NCBI RefSeq assembly: GCF_030145185.1
Contig: NZ_JAQYWB010000007.1
Location: forward strand, 46,374-110,373
From: Desulfoluna sp.
Lineage (GTDB): Bacteria > Desulfobacterota > Desulfobacteria > Desulfobacterales > Desulfolunaceae
DNA: 64,000 bases
Direction of reading: 5' to 3'
Under the pieces are notes generated by a model, which made no database searches, was not told the DNA's origin, and saw only the letters and a list, made by a program, of their open reading frames with translations. A program made the translations under genes and the position numbers. Positions 16,697 to 27,063 of the stretch are shown one piece after another (position 1 is the stretch's first letter; every line of letters starts with the position of its first letter).

Positions 16697-18082
16697 ATGG
16701 AGAAACCACTTTTCTGGCACCAGGGGCTTTTCCTTCAGCCCCAGCATCTTCAACTGACACACGGGTACCATGAGTCGTTGCTGACGCCTTTCAATCGTCA
16801 TCTTCAACCGCATCTTAACGGGGTAGGTGCCTTGTCCATACGACGCTCGGCGGTATCCGGGCAGTCCATTCATATTGACACAGGGGCCTTCTGGTTTTTG
16901 GATGGGACCTATGCCGTGATTGGGGAAAACGCGTTGCTGGAGGCCAGGCGTTTTCAAGACTCCTGGGTGGATGGGAGTAAACCTCTGGTGGTTTATGTGG
17001 GCGTTAAAAAGACGAACCGGCTTCAGAGGAATGTCACTGTTCTTAAATCCGGGGTCAATCCGGCTGTTGTCACCACCCGATACGTGGTCGGGGAGGAGCC
17101 GGAGAGTATGAATGATCTTCACCACGACGGTCCGCCGGCATTGCTTAAAACCATGAGCCTCCTTCTTAAGGTTTTTTTTCATTCGGAGCTGGACCAGCTG
17201 GGTGGGTATGAGCTGATTCCCGTTGCCATGCTGGAGAGGAGTGGGGATGAAACCGTCCTCTCCTCCCGTTTTATCCCTCCCGTCTACACGTTGAATGCGT
17301 CCCCGGCCTTATGGGGTCTGGTTCAGGATATTTATGATCAGCTTTCTTACAAAGGGCATGATCTGGAGAGTTACAAAAAAAAACGGGGTGTTCATAACGC
17401 GGAGTTTGGATCGCGCGATATGGTATTTCTCTTGTCTTTGCGGACTCTTAACAGATACATCCCCAAATTAGCCCATCTGATTGAACACAAGGAGGTCCAC
17501 CCTTGGGACCTCTATGCCATCCTGCGACAGATCATTGGCGAGCTCTCCTCGTTTTCAGATCGTGTGAATGTACTGGGAGACAGGGAAGAGGGGGGCGAGG
17601 GGCTCCCAGCCTATGACCATAACAACCTGTGGCATTGTTATTCCCAAGCGGGGTTGGTTCTCGCCAGCCTGCTGGAAGAGATTACATCCGGGCCGGAGTA
17701 TATCATCGAGTTTCAGCGAGATGATCCCTATTTGAGTGTGATGCTTTTACCTTCTCATCTCGAAGCAAACAGCCAGTATTATATGGTGGTGACAGGCGCT
17801 GTGGAGAAGGATGAGATACTCGAAGCGGTGAACATTGGAGTCAAGCTTGGCTCCAAAGCGTCTGTGCCCGCATTTGTCGAACGATCTCTTCCGGGGATTG
17901 GCCTTGAGCACCTCACGACGCCCCCGCAGGAACTTCCGCGGCGGGGAGATTCATCCTATTTTCGCATTGATACCCAGGACGACCGATGGCTTCGCGTTGA
18001 GAGAGAGAAGCATCTCTGTCTTTATTGGGAAGGACTTTCAGACGTGATGAAAGTCGAGATTATGATCGTCAGGAGGCATTAA
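16697..18082 (+). CDS. tssK: T6SS baseplate protein TssK
   Basis: 461 aa, normal length. The N-terminus PLFWHQGLFLQPQHLQ is the TssK family hallmark. TssK trimers link the baseplate (TssEFG) to the TssJLM membrane complex through contacts with TssL and TssM. Its stop is 2 bases before the tssL start and its RBS region overlaps the end of tssJ, so translation is tightly coupled. Confidence 0.96.
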   Translation: MEKPLFWHQGLFLQPQHLQLTHGYHESLLTPFNRHLQPHLNGVGALSIRRSAVSGQSIHIDTGAFWFLDGTYAVIGENALLEARRFQDSWVDGSKPLVVYVGVKKTNRLQRNVTVLKSGVNPAVVTTRYVVGEEPESMNDLHHDGPPALLKTMSLLLKVFFHSELDQLGGYELIPVAMLERSGDETVLSSRFIPPVYTLNASPALWGLVQDIYDQLSYKGHDLESYKKKRGVHNAEFGSRDMVFLLSLRTLNRYIPKLAHLIEHKEVHPWDLYAILRQIIGELSSFSDRVNVLGDREEGGEGLPAYDHNNLWHCYSQAGLVLASLLEEITSGPEYIIEFQRDDPYLSVMLLPSHLEANSQYYMVVTGAVEKDEILEAVNIGVKLGSKASVPAFVERSLPGIGLEHLTTPPQELPRRGDSSYFRIDTQDDRWLRVEREKHLCLYWEGLSDVMKVEIMIVRRH

Positions 18083-18084
18083 CC

Positions 18085-18756
18085 ATGTATTTGAGTGACT
18101 GTTTTATTCCTCTGATCGCTTGTGTGGCTTATGCCCTTCCTGAAGCCGAGAAAAAAGAGACGCCGTATTCTGATTTTCGGTCTTCGGTCATCGCCCATGT
18201 GGACCGTTGCCGTCTTCATCCGGATCGGGAAGGTGTTGAGGAGGATGATTATACGCAAGCTATGTTTGCGGTGTTCTGTTGGGTGGATGATCGGGTCATG
18301 CAGTCCGCATGGAGCGGAAAATCTCAGTGGCAGAAAGAGTCTCTGCAGCGAGTTTATTTGAAAACAGCCCAGGGGGGGGCCGAATTTTTCACTCGCCTTA
18401 AGGAGACGGATTCCTCTCAAAGGGGGGTCTTGGAAGTGTTTTATCTCTGCCTTCTGGCGGGGTTTCGAGGGCGTTATGGCTCAGAGGACGATGAGCAGAT
18501 CCTTGACAATCTTAAGTCTGGAGTTCGTAAGAAAATGCTCCGAGATGATGAGACATTGGTGGGGGAGGGCCAGGGGAAGTTGTTTCCAGCCCCATACGAA
18601 GGGGTGTCGGCCTCTTTGGGTGGACCGGTCATTCCGCCTGAAATGCCCATGCTTCGGCTTTTATTTTTGTTTTCCCCTGTTTGCTTTTGTGGAATTCTTT
18701 TCGTGATTTATCGCTTTATTTTAAACAGTGAAATGATCACAAGTCTGGTGCCATAA
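18085..18756 (+). CDS. tssL: T6SS inner-membrane protein TssL (DotU family)
   Basis: 223 aa from the ATG at 18085, which has AGGAGG 8 nt upstream. The cytoplasmic DotU domain includes YTQAMFAVFCWVDDRVMQS and FYLCLLAGFRGRYG, both conserved in TssL. One C-terminal membrane anchor, LLFLFSPVCFCGILFVIYRF. No peptidoglycan-binding extension is fused. The stop codon is immediately followed by the tssM start. Confidence 0.94.
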   Translation: MYLSDCFIPLIACVAYALPEAEKKETPYSDFRSSVIAHVDRCRLHPDREGVEEDDYTQAMFAVFCWVDDRVMQSAWSGKSQWQKESLQRVYLKTAQGGAEFFTRLKETDSSQRGVLEVFYLCLLAGFRGRYGSEDDEQILDNLKSGVRKKMLRDDETLVGEGQGKLFPAPYEGVSASLGGPVIPPEMPMLRLLFLFSPVCFCGILFVIYRFILNSEMITSLVP

Positions 18757-21700
18757 ATGAGAGTGTTTATGAAAATAATGGGTATTATCCTCCTTTTTTT
18801 GATTCTGCTCCTCGGCTTGCCTGTGGCTTCTGTTTTTATGGGATATTCCGCTTTAATAGGGATGTCTCTTGGTGCAGGCATATTGGGTGCTTTTTTACTG
18901 GTTGTGCTGGTGCATTTTTTATGGGGCAGGCGTCGTGAAAGAAATTTTGTCAACGGGTTGGTGGCGGAAGGGGGGGCAGAGCCTTCCATTGATGAAAAGG
19001 AGATCGACAAGGCCCAGCGCAAGCAATGGAAGACGGCCCTGTCCGAGCTGAAAAAATCCCACCTCAGGGTCAAAGGGGACCCGCTTTATGTGCTCCCCTG
19101 GTATATGCTTCTGGGCGAAACGGGGACGGGGAAATCCACGGCCATAGAGAATTCGGGCCTGAGTACCAATCTTCCCCAGCCCCCTCGGGTATCGGGGGTT
19201 TCAGGAACACGTCATTGCGAATGGTGGTTTTTTAATGAGGCCATTGTCCTCGATACGGCGGGGCGATATGCGACGCATCAAGACGAGCCGCTGGACAAAC
19301 GGGAATGGCACTCTTTTCTCGGTCAATTGCCTCGATATCGCAAAAAAGAGCCTTTGAACGGATTGGTTGTCACGGTGTCGGCTAAGACGCTGTTGACAGC
19401 ATCTCGCGGGGAGATTGAGTCGGAAGGGCTTAAAATCCGTGAACGCATCGATGAGTTGATGCAGGTGCTCGGGGCAAAATTTCCCATTTATCTGCTGGTC
19501 ACGAAGTGTGATTTGATTCAAGGCATGACGCGATTTTGTGATTTGCTGCCCGAGACCGCGTATGAACAGGTTTTCGGATGCCTGAATGTCGACACGCCGT
19601 GTGACGCTCCGGATTTTCTGAATGCGTCTTTTGCACAGGTAACGCAAAAATTGAGGAGTTACAGGCGTCAGATTACACGGAGCCTTGATGCGGTCGGGAG
19701 TGCTCCGGTGTTCCTTTTTTTCCCCGAAGAGTTTCAGACGATGGAACCAGGCTTGTCCGCTTTTGCACAGGCTGCGTTCAGCAGTAATGTGTACCAGGAA
19801 CCCCCGTTTTTCAGAGGGGTCTTCTTTTCAAGCGCCAGGCAGTCCGGTTCACCCGTTTCACATTTTCCAGAGGCACAGCCTTTTCTGGAGAATGAACAGA
19901 GCGAGGGACTCCAGGAGGCAACGGACAAAAGTTATTTTCTCCATGACCTTTTCTCGAAAATTCTTCCCGCCGATCGGCATCTGCATGTGCCTACCCGACG
20001 TTTTATAGATGGAAAAACCCGAATGTTCGGGCTGGCTTTTTCTTGCCTGATACTGGCTTGTCTGACCTTTGGGGGGCTTTTAAGCTACTCTTTTTCCGTG
20101 AATCTTTCGTTGATTCGAGAGGTTCAGCGAGAATATGTCACCTATGCGGCGTTGGGCGGAGATCTGGTTGAAGATGTCACGACCCTGGAGCGCCTTCGCC
20201 AGTTGATTAAAAAGGTAGAGAAGAGGAATCAAAGACGCTGGGTTCCCGATTTTGGACTGGGGCATTGTGTTCGGTTGGAGAGGGAACTCAAGCGGTTGTA
20301 TTGTGAGAAATTTCAGGGTGAATTTATGGCGTCCTATGACACAAAGATGGGCGACTCTGTGGTCTATTTTTCCGAAGAAACTCCCGAGGAGGAGTTGGGG
20401 GGCGTCATCCTTCATTATATTCGTCGGATCAACCTGATCACACAACGGGTGAACGGTGGTGGATTCTCTGAGTTAATGAATCATCCGCAGCCGGATTATG
20501 ACGTTTTGATGATATCGCCGGGGCACCAGAGTCTTCCCTCCGCCCTTGAAATTGTTCAAATACAGTATTGTGACTATCTGATCTGGGCAAGCCGGAAGAT
20601 GTTGATTGGGGAGAGGGGGATGCTCTCTTCGTGGCTGTCCTATGTGATGAAAAATGAGAAGATCTCTCTGGCGTGGCTCGTGACGTGGTGCAACAGCCAT
20701 GGGGGTGGGACTGTCTTGACTTTGGAACAATTTTGGGAAGGAAGCCTCCAACTTAAGGATGAACCGGTGGTGAATCCGGCCTTTACCCTTCAAGGGGTTG
20801 ATCAGATTACCGGGCTTATCGGAGACCTGGAGCATGCCCTGGAAAATCCTTTGGATATAGCGAAAAAGAAAGAGGCATTTTTGAAGGGGTACAAAGAAAC
20901 TTATGCCAAGGAGTGGTATGCCTTTGCGTCTTTTTTCCCTCGGGGGAAAGAGACGATTAAAGGCAGGGAACAAGGCCTTTCAACGACGGTCAGGATGGGC
21001 ACTTCAGAAAATCCTTATTTTATGTTGTTGGAAAAAATGGCACGGGAACTCTCATTTATTCGGGACGATGTAGAAGAGACGCCCTTGTGGATGACTCCTA
21101 TCTTTGAGTTTCAAGAGATCAGGCATTACGCGTCGACGGCGACACAGAGGCAGGACGCGCGTCACGCGGGTATTCCGGGCAAGGGGGGGCGGTTTTTGTC
21201 CAGAGTAAAAAAATATGCCGGTTCTGTCCGTCCTGTCGGAAAGGACGTCTCTGAATCTGTGATGATTTGTGCTGAGGCCTTTACCCAGTATACCGCAGGT
21301 ATTTCTGGCATCTCGAAGGCCTCTTTGTCCATCGGTGGGTCCTTTGCACTGGCAGGCATCGTCTTCTCAGAAGATCCTGTGACGGGGAAATCGCCGGTTC
21401 GTCTGGCGACGAGTTCGGAGGAGACAATGAAGATTGCCATGGAGAATCATCGCGCCGCACGGGCGCTGTTTTGCACTCTGTTTCACGGACCCTTTGACTA
21501 TCTGTGGGACCGCATATGTACCAACACCGGGGTGCATCTTCAAGAGGTGTGGGATGAAACGGTTCTTTCCGAAATTAATGGAATTTATGATAAAAAAACC
21601 ATGAGTAATGCTCTGTTCGGGAAGAGTGGATGTGTGAGTAAATACATCGCCGGACCGGCAAGACCCTTTATCGGAAAAAAACGAAGAAAAGGATATTACG

Positions 21701-22230
21701 CCAAAAAAGCAGTTGGGAAAGTTATACCCTTTAAAAAATCTTTGTTTACTTACGTAACTCGCGGTACTTATGGAAATAAATCTGAAAAGACGGAATTTAA
21801 AGTCACCATTGAGGGGCTCCCCACTGATATTAATTCGGATGCAAATATTCAGCCCCATATGACCACCCTTAAGTTAGACAGCGTGGATAAAACCCAGGTG
21901 CTGGTGAATAGAAATTATCAGGTCAAAGAGACGTTTCAATGGTCTTCCCGAGAAGGCGGCGATGTGACGCTTAAAATTGGGGTGGGTGATCTGGTTCTCG
22001 AAAAAAAATACACCGGAAACTGGGCTTTTGCCAAGTTTATTAAAGCATTCTCTCATGGACAGCATGAGTTCCATGTGAAGGATTTTCCGGAATCTGAAGC
22101 CACTCTGAAGCGCATGGGGGTGCGTTATATTCGAGTCAATTACAAAATGACCGGGACCAGGCCCATTCTTCGGATGATGTACAACGTGGCGGGAAAACCC
22201 CCTGAGGTGATTATTGCGTGTTTGGATTGA
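18757..22230 (+). CDS. tssM: T6SS inner-membrane protein TssM (IcmF family)
   Basis: 1157 aa. Two membrane segments lie within the first 60 residues, and a third near residue 430 (LAFSCLILACLTFGGLL). Between them a cytoplasmic NTPase-like domain has the Walker A GETGTGKSTAI (about residue 118). The long periplasmic C-terminal part carries the IcmF-related and DUF1215-like regions that contact TssJ. It begins directly after the tssL stop codon and its end overlaps tagF by 13 bp. Confidence 0.95.
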   Translation: MRVFMKIMGIILLFLILLLGLPVASVFMGYSALIGMSLGAGILGAFLLVVLVHFLWGRRRERNFVNGLVAEGGAEPSIDEKEIDKAQRKQWKTALSELKKSHLRVKGDPLYVLPWYMLLGETGTGKSTAIENSGLSTNLPQPPRVSGVSGTRHCEWWFFNEAIVLDTAGRYATHQDEPLDKREWHSFLGQLPRYRKKEPLNGLVVTVSAKTLLTASRGEIESEGLKIRERIDELMQVLGAKFPIYLLVTKCDLIQGMTRFCDLLPETAYEQVFGCLNVDTPCDAPDFLNASFAQVTQKLRSYRRQITRSLDAVGSAPVFLFFPEEFQTMEPGLSAFAQAAFSSNVYQEPPFFRGVFFSSARQSGSPVSHFPEAQPFLENEQSEGLQEATDKSYFLHDLFSKILPADRHLHVPTRRFIDGKTRMFGLAFSCLILACLTFGGLLSYSFSVNLSLIREVQREYVTYAALGGDLVEDVTTLERLRQLIKKVEKRNQRRWVPDFGLGHCVRLERELKRLYCEKFQGEFMASYDTKMGDSVVYFSEETPEEELGGVILHYIRRINLITQRVNGGGFSELMNHPQPDYDVLMISPGHQSLPSALEIVQIQYCDYLIWASRKMLIGERGMLSSWLSYVMKNEKISLAWLVTWCNSHGGGTVLTLEQFWEGSLQLKDEPVVNPAFTLQGVDQITGLIGDLEHALENPLDIAKKKEAFLKGYKETYAKEWYAFASFFPRGKETIKGREQGLSTTVRMGTSENPYFMLLEKMARELSFIRDDVEETPLWMTPIFEFQEIRHYASTATQRQDARHAGIPGKGGRFLSRVKKYAGSVRPVGKDVSESVMICAEAFTQYTAGISGISKASLSIGGSFALAGIVFSEDPVTGKSPVRLATSSEETMKIAMENHRAARALFCTLFHGPFDYLWDRICTNTGVHLQEVWDETVLSEINGIYDKKTMSNALFGKSGCVSKYIAGPARPFIGKKRRKGYYAKKAVGKVIPFKKSLFTYVTRGTYGNKSEKTEFKVTIEGLPTDINSDANIQPHMTTLKLDSVDKTQVLVNRNYQVKETFQWSSREGGDVTLKIGVGDLVLEKKYTGNWAFAKFIKAFSHGQHEFHVKDFPESEATLKRMGVRYIRVNYKMTGTRPILRMMYNVAGKPPEVIIACLD

Positions 22231-22991
22231 TCGGGAGACAAAAATGGAACGGGTACCTTTCAGGCAAACACCCAGTCGCCGGAGATTTTCTCCAGTTAGG
22301 GAGGCCGACGCCTTTGCTGAAGGGATTCTCCGGGTGGATGGAGAAGGGATACGAAGGGGGCGGTCGAGAGATCTGTTGGGATCCTGTCCTTAAATGGAAT
22401 TTCTGGGCCAGGGGGCCTAACGGGGAATGGGTCTGTGGAATGATGAAAGCGAGCTGCGACAACCATCGTCGACGTTATCCCTTAATGATTGTAGGCGCGG
22501 GTTCGGGGGCAGCGAGTTCTGAACACTGGGACCTTTTGCCCTATGCGTGTCAGGAGACATGGACGGCCCTGGCATGCCTGGCCGAGTCTGATATCAGGAG
22601 CGTTGACGAATTGAAAAAGAAGGTGATCGGGATCCGGTGGCCGGATCCATCCTGGGGGACGCTTTACCGGAAGCGGGAGAGGGATAAAGACTCGGTGATA
22701 TACAGGATCGGACAGAATCGGGGGTCAGAGTTTATGGATAAGATGAACAACATTGAGGGGCTGGCTCGGCGGGATTATTTTCAGGTTCCTTTGGATGTGT
22801 GTGAGGGAAGGGATGTCTTCACGCCGGCGTCCAAATTCCTTCGGCTCCTAAAAAGCCGTTCTGCCTTTGAGCCGACAATGGTTTTTATGGGAGGCTCCAA
22901 AACAAATCAACGCATGCTGTGCCTGAAGCGGCCTCTTCTTTTGGATGATTTTTATGCGTTGTGGTCCGTTGACGGAAAAAAAACATGCTGA
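22218..22991 (+). CDS. tagF: T6SS-associated protein TagF (ImpM family)
   Basis: 257 aa from a GTG with GAGGTG 8 nt upstream, inside the end of tssM. GYLSGKHPVAGDFLQLGRP near the N-terminus is the TagF/ImpM signature (G-K-P-x-x-G-D-F). TagF is a post-translational repressor of T6SS activity in systems with Fha/PpkA signalling; no Fha protein is present in this window, so its partner is unclear. It overlaps tssA by 7 bp. Confidence 0.9.
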   Translation: MFGLIGRQKWNGYLSGKHPVAGDFLQLGRPTPLLKGFSGWMEKGYEGGGREICWDPVLKWNFWARGPNGEWVCGMMKASCDNHRRRYPLMIVGAGSGAASSEHWDLLPYACQETWTALACLAESDIRSVDELKKKVIGIRWPDPSWGTLYRKRERDKDSVIYRIGQNRGSEFMDKMNNIEGLARRDYFQVPLDVCEGRDVFTPASKFLRLLKSRSAFEPTMVFMGGSKTNQRMLCLKRPLLLDDFYALWSVDGKKTC

Positions 22992-24523
22992 GCTCGTCTG
23001 CTTTGCTCGGCAAAGAGCCCATCTGCGAAGCCTTTCCCGCCGGACAGGATGTGCGTTATGAGGTCGGTTTTGAATGTCTGCAGGAGGAGCTTGATAAACT
23101 CAGTTCTCCTGTCACCCGGGAAACGTTTCAATGGGATACGGTGGCGGCCCTTTCAATCGAGATATTAAAGACGAAGTCCAAGGACATCCTGGTGGCCAGT
23201 TATCTTTGCGTCGCCCTCGTTAAACTGAAAGGCTGGCCGGGCTTGGAGACGTCTACTGCGATTTACTCCGACCTTCTTGAGACTTACTGGGAAAACCTTT
23301 TCCCTCCGATGAGGCGCATGGGGGGGCGTCTTTCCGCCGTGCAGTGGTGGATGGAAAAAATGAGTGAGGCCCTTTCAGATGAAATGGAAGGGATACCGGA
23401 TGAGAGCATGTCCCGACAGATTCTTGAAAATCTGGGACGGATTGACGCTTTTATAAAGGCGCATACAGAGTTGGATTTATCACTCGTCGCCTTAAGGCAA
23501 CAGATCGAAGGTCTCCCCTTGAGAAAAGCGCAGGCTGGAATTCAGGACGATAAACCGGGAGAGCAAAAAGTCTTCGATCCCGAATTCACAACCGCTGTGA
23601 CGCTGGATGCCGGGAATCTTATGAGAAGCCTGGCGCCGGTTTTTAAGAATATCAAGGCTGCGTCCAGAATGGTTCGAGATGATGGGACGCACAATCCCCA
23701 GTCGTATCGGTGGCTGCGTTTTGCTGTGTGGGAGCCGGTGAAAGCTCTCCCCCCAGCCATAAAGGGTGTAACGAAGATCCCGGCTCCTCCGCAGCAGGTG
23801 ACGGCACCCCTGAGGCAAATGATGGTGGACGAGGCTTGGGAAGCGTTGCTTTTGCATTCAGAGAGTCAACTGTACAACCCACAAAATACTTTTTTGTTTT
23901 CACTGAATTACTATTCCGCTGAAGCACTGTGTCAATTGGGGAAAAAGTACACGGGGGCCCATGAGATGGTTTGCCGGGAGACCCGGCTTTTTTTTCAGCG
24001 TCTTCCTGGTATTGAGGCCTTGCGTTTTGCTGATGGGACGCCCTTTGCCTGTGAGGAGACGCTGGCGTGGGCCGTCCGAATGACGTCGTTAAAGGAAGGA
24101 CAGGAGGAGACCTTTGATCAGGCGCCTGTGGATGAGGGGTCGTTGGCCGATGTGATTAAAAGCGCCCGGACGCTGGTCCGGCAGGGCATTGATCTCAACG
24201 AAGCCGTTGATGGGTTGCAACAGAAAATAAGGGCAAGTGTTTCGGGAAAAGAGGCTCTTGGCCTTCGCCTGGGGTTGATAAGCCTCCTTGCGGACTACAG
24301 GCATGAAAAAATTGCCGTCGTCCATGTAGAGAAGGTGTTTCATGATATGGCCCGCTTTAACCTCATCCGGTGGGACCCGCCGCTGGCACTTAACGGGTTG
24401 AAGGTGATGTACAAGGTCATGAAAAAACTGCCGGGAAAAGTGCCTGCCTCACGAGCCGCTGAGATTCTTGCCATGATTGCAGAGACCAGCACGGTGGAAG
24501 CGATAAAATTACATAAAATATGA
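22985..24523 (+). CDS. tssA: T6SS protein TssA
   Basis: 512 aa. The N-terminal ImpA_N domain includes GKEPICEAFPAGQDVRYE, TSTAIYSDLLETYWENLFPP and LSAVQWWMEKM, the conserved TssA block. The C-terminal part is helical (VYR-type TssA tail). TssA primes baseplate and sheath assembly and caps the growing tail. The start overlaps the end of tagF. Confidence 0.93.
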   Translation: MLSSSALLGKEPICEAFPAGQDVRYEVGFECLQEELDKLSSPVTRETFQWDTVAALSIEILKTKSKDILVASYLCVALVKLKGWPGLETSTAIYSDLLETYWENLFPPMRRMGGRLSAVQWWMEKMSEALSDEMEGIPDESMSRQILENLGRIDAFIKAHTELDLSLVALRQQIEGLPLRKAQAGIQDDKPGEQKVFDPEFTTAVTLDAGNLMRSLAPVFKNIKAASRMVRDDGTHNPQSYRWLRFAVWEPVKALPPAIKGVTKIPAPPQQVTAPLRQMMVDEAWEALLLHSESQLYNPQNTFLFSLNYYSAEALCQLGKKYTGAHEMVCRETRLFFQRLPGIEALRFADGTPFACEETLAWAVRMTSLKEGQEETFDQAPVDEGSLADVIKSARTLVRQGIDLNEAVDGLQQKIRASVSGKEALGLRLGLISLLADYRHEKIAVVHVEKVFHDMARFNLIRWDPPLALNGLKVMYKVMKKLPGKVPASRAAEILAMIAETSTVEAIKLHKI

Positions 24524-24552
24524 CAATACCAAAAAAAGAACGGGGGTAGGAC

Positions 24553-25041
24553 ATGGCAAAAGAAGCATCCGTTGCACCTAAAGAGCGCGTTAATATTGTT
24601 TATAAAACCTCTGTAGGCGAAAAGGAAGAATCGGTTGAATTGCCTCTGAAACAACTGGTTTTGGGGCATTTTTCTGACATGGAAAAAGAGAAGCGCATTG
24701 AGGATCGAGACTCCATCGCCATTGACAAGGACAACTTTAATGAGGTCTTGAACGCACAGAATGTGTCGGTGGACGTAAGCGTTCCCAACAAGCTCTCGCA
24801 GGATCCCGAAGCCGAGATGCGTGTCTCCCTTGATTTTAATCATATGAATGATTTCGGTCCGGAATCGGTGGCGCAGAAGGTACCTGAACTTCAGGCACTT
24901 TTGAAACTTCGGGACGCGCTCCTTGCCCTGAAAGGACCCTTAAGCAATATTCCTGAATTCCGGAACAGTATTCAGGAATTGATCCTCGACGCATCGCAGC
25001 GAAAGCAGCTTCTTACAGAACTTGGGTTGGATGAAGAATAA
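24553..25041 (+). CDS. tssB: T6SS contractile sheath small subunit TssB
   Basis: 162 aa, usual length. It has RVNIVYKTSVGEKEESVELPL, LRVSLDF-type segments and a C-terminal ALLKLRDALLALKGPLSN helix followed by FRNSIQELI, typical of TssB/VipA. It forms the sheath with TssC. A GGGGGTAGG-type RBS precedes the ATG, and 11 bases separate it from tssC. Confidence 0.96.
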   Translation: MAKEASVAPKERVNIVYKTSVGEKEESVELPLKQLVLGHFSDMEKEKRIEDRDSIAIDKDNFNEVLNAQNVSVDVSVPNKLSQDPEAEMRVSLDFNHMNDFGPESVAQKVPELQALLKLRDALLALKGPLSNIPEFRNSIQELILDASQRKQLLTELGLDEE

Positions 25042-25052
25042 AGGAGGATGAC

Positions 25053-26540
25053 ATGAGTGAGGTACAGGAATCCGTTAATACGGCAGACGCGGGGGATGTT
25101 TGTGAAGGTTCCTCGCTTCTTGAAGAGATCATCGAGTCCACCCACATTAAGCCTGAAGACGATGCCTATGATCTGACCATGCAGGGGCTTCATGCCCTTA
25201 TCTCAAAAATTGCCTCTTCTGAGGCCGGTATTGAGAAGGTCACAAAATCGGTGGTGGACGACATGATCGCAGAGCTGGATCGGCAGATCAGTGTGCAACT
25301 GGATGAAATCATCCATCATGTTGAGTTTCAGAAACTTGAATCGCTGTGGCGGTCTCTTAAATTTCTTGTGGATCGAACCGACTTCAGGGAGAACAACAAG
25401 CTCGAAATTTTAAACGTGTCCAAAGAGGAGCTTTTAGAGGATTTTGTGGATGCTCCCGAGGTGACCAAATCTGGACTCTATAAACGGGTCTACACCGAAG
25501 AGTACGGGCAGTTCGGCGGGGAGCCTTACGCCTCCATGATCGGCAATTACGAATTTGGCAGCTCTCCCCAGGACATCAAATTGCTGGGATTTTTAGGCAG
25601 TGTGGCGTCCATGGCACATGCGCCTTTTATCGGGGCTGTGGCTCCCTCTATGTTTGGCCTGGAGTCCTTCTCGGGTATGGCTCAGCTCAAGGATTTGAAT
25701 TCGATCTTTGAAGGTCCTCAATATGCCAAATGGAAAGCCTTGAGAGAGTCTGAAGATGCTCGTTATATAGGTCTGGTGATGCCACGATTTCTGCTGAGAC
25801 TTCCCTACGGCAGGGAGACAGACCCGGTGAAATCCTTTGATTACCGAGAGGATGTCTCGACGGACAACGAAACGTATCTCTGGGGAAATATTGCCTTTGC
25901 CTTTGCCTCTAAGTTTGCCGAGAGTTTTGCCAGGTATCGTTGGTGTACCAATATTATCGGGCCCAAAGGTGGAGGCGCCGTTGAAGATCTTCCCCTTCAT
26001 TTTTTTGAGGACATGGGGGCGATTCAGAACAAAATTCCTACCGAAGTGCTTCTTTCTGAACGACGGGAGTTCGAGCTGGCCGAAGAGGGGTTTATCGGGC
26101 TGGCCATGCGCAAAGGGAGCGATAACGCAGCCTTTTTCTCTGCAAATTCCATCCAGAAACCAAAAAAATTTCCCAACACCACCGAAGGGAAAATTGAAGA
26201 AACCAATTACAGGTTGGGAACTCAGTTGCCCTATATGTTGGTCGTCAATCGATTGGCCCATTACTTGAAAGTGATCCAGCGGGAGAATATCGGGGTCTGG
26301 AAAGAGCGGGTGGATCTGCAAAGAGAGCTCAATGACTGGATCCGGCAGTATGTGGTGGATATGGATAACCCCATGCCAGGTGTCCGGAGCAGGCGTCCCC
26401 TGCGTAAAGCCCAGATTACCGTCGATGATGTTCCGGGGGAACCCGGATGGTACAAGGTCAGCCTGAAGGTGTGCCCGCATTTTAAGTACATGGGTGCATC
26501 CTTTACTTTGTCCCTGGTAGGTAAGTTGGAGAAAGAATAA
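25053..26540 (+). CDS. tssC: T6SS contractile sheath large subunit TssC
   Basis: 495 aa. Conserved TssC/VipB blocks: FQKLESLWRSLKFLVD, GEPYASMIGNYEF, PRFLLRLPYG and LPYMLVVNRLAHYLKV, plus the C-terminal FKYMGASFTLSLVGKL. The N-terminal about 60 residues are acidic. Strong RBS AAGGAGGATGAC. It polymerises with TssB around the Hcp tube. Confidence 0.97.
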   Translation: MSEVQESVNTADAGDVCEGSSLLEEIIESTHIKPEDDAYDLTMQGLHALISKIASSEAGIEKVTKSVVDDMIAELDRQISVQLDEIIHHVEFQKLESLWRSLKFLVDRTDFRENNKLEILNVSKEELLEDFVDAPEVTKSGLYKRVYTEEYGQFGGEPYASMIGNYEFGSSPQDIKLLGFLGSVASMAHAPFIGAVAPSMFGLESFSGMAQLKDLNSIFEGPQYAKWKALRESEDARYIGLVMPRFLLRLPYGRETDPVKSFDYREDVSTDNETYLWGNIAFAFASKFAESFARYRWCTNIIGPKGGGAVEDLPLHFFEDMGAIQNKIPTEVLLSERREFELAEEGFIGLAMRKGSDNAAFFSANSIQKPKKFPNTTEGKIEETNYRLGTQLPYMLVVNRLAHYLKVIQRENIGVWKERVDLQRELNDWIRQYVVDMDNPMPGVRSRRPLRKAQITVDDVPGEPGWYKVSLKVCPHFKYMGASFTLSLVGKLEKE

Positions 26541-26564
26541 TCATTAACCACGGAGGAAATGTTT

Positions 26565-27050
26565 ATGCCAATGACATCGCACATGGAAGTGACGGGAAAT
26601 ACGCAAGGGAAGATTGACGGCTCCTGCGATATGGAACGTCGTGAGAACACAATGCTCATCTATGCTTTTGACCATAAAGTGCATATTCCCAGGGATCCCC
26701 AATCTGGGCTTCCCAGCGGAAAACGCATCCATGGTCCCTTGACCGTCGTTAAGGAAATCGACAAAGCCTCTCCCAAGCTTTACCAGGCGCTCTGCACCGG
26801 AGAGCAGCTGTCCGAAGTGATACTCAAGAAGTACCGAATCGACAGCACGGGGACCGAAGAACACTATTTCTCCATCGCTCTTGAAGACGCCATTATCGTT
26901 GAGATGAAGCCTTACATGCCTATGGCATTTCTCGCCGAGAATGAACCTTTTCGCCATATGGAGGAGATCAAGTTCACCTATTCCAAGATCAAATGGACCT
27001 GGGAAGTGGACGGCATTGAATCCGAAGACTCGTGGAAAATTCCGGCGTAA
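26565..27050 (+). CDS. hcp: T6SS tube protein Hcp (TssD)
   Basis: 161 aa. The ATG at 26565 is preferred because GGAGG lies 8 nt upstream; the in-frame ATG at 26559 directly touches that RBS. The sequence shows the Hcp1 fold motifs: GKIDGSCDMERRENT, SGLPSGKRIHGPLTVVKEID and KITFTYSKIKW-like EIKFTYSKIKWTW. Secreted hexameric ring protein that stacks into the inner tube and can carry small effectors. Confidence 0.94.
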   Translation: MPMTSHMEVTGNTQGKIDGSCDMERRENTMLIYAFDHKVHIPRDPQSGLPSGKRIHGPLTVVKEIDKASPKLYQALCTGEQLSEVILKKYRIDSTGTEEHYFSIALEDAIIVEMKPYMPMAFLAENEPFRHMEEIKFTYSKIKWTWEVDGIESEDSWKIPA

Positions 27051-27063
27051 TTAAGGGGGCAAT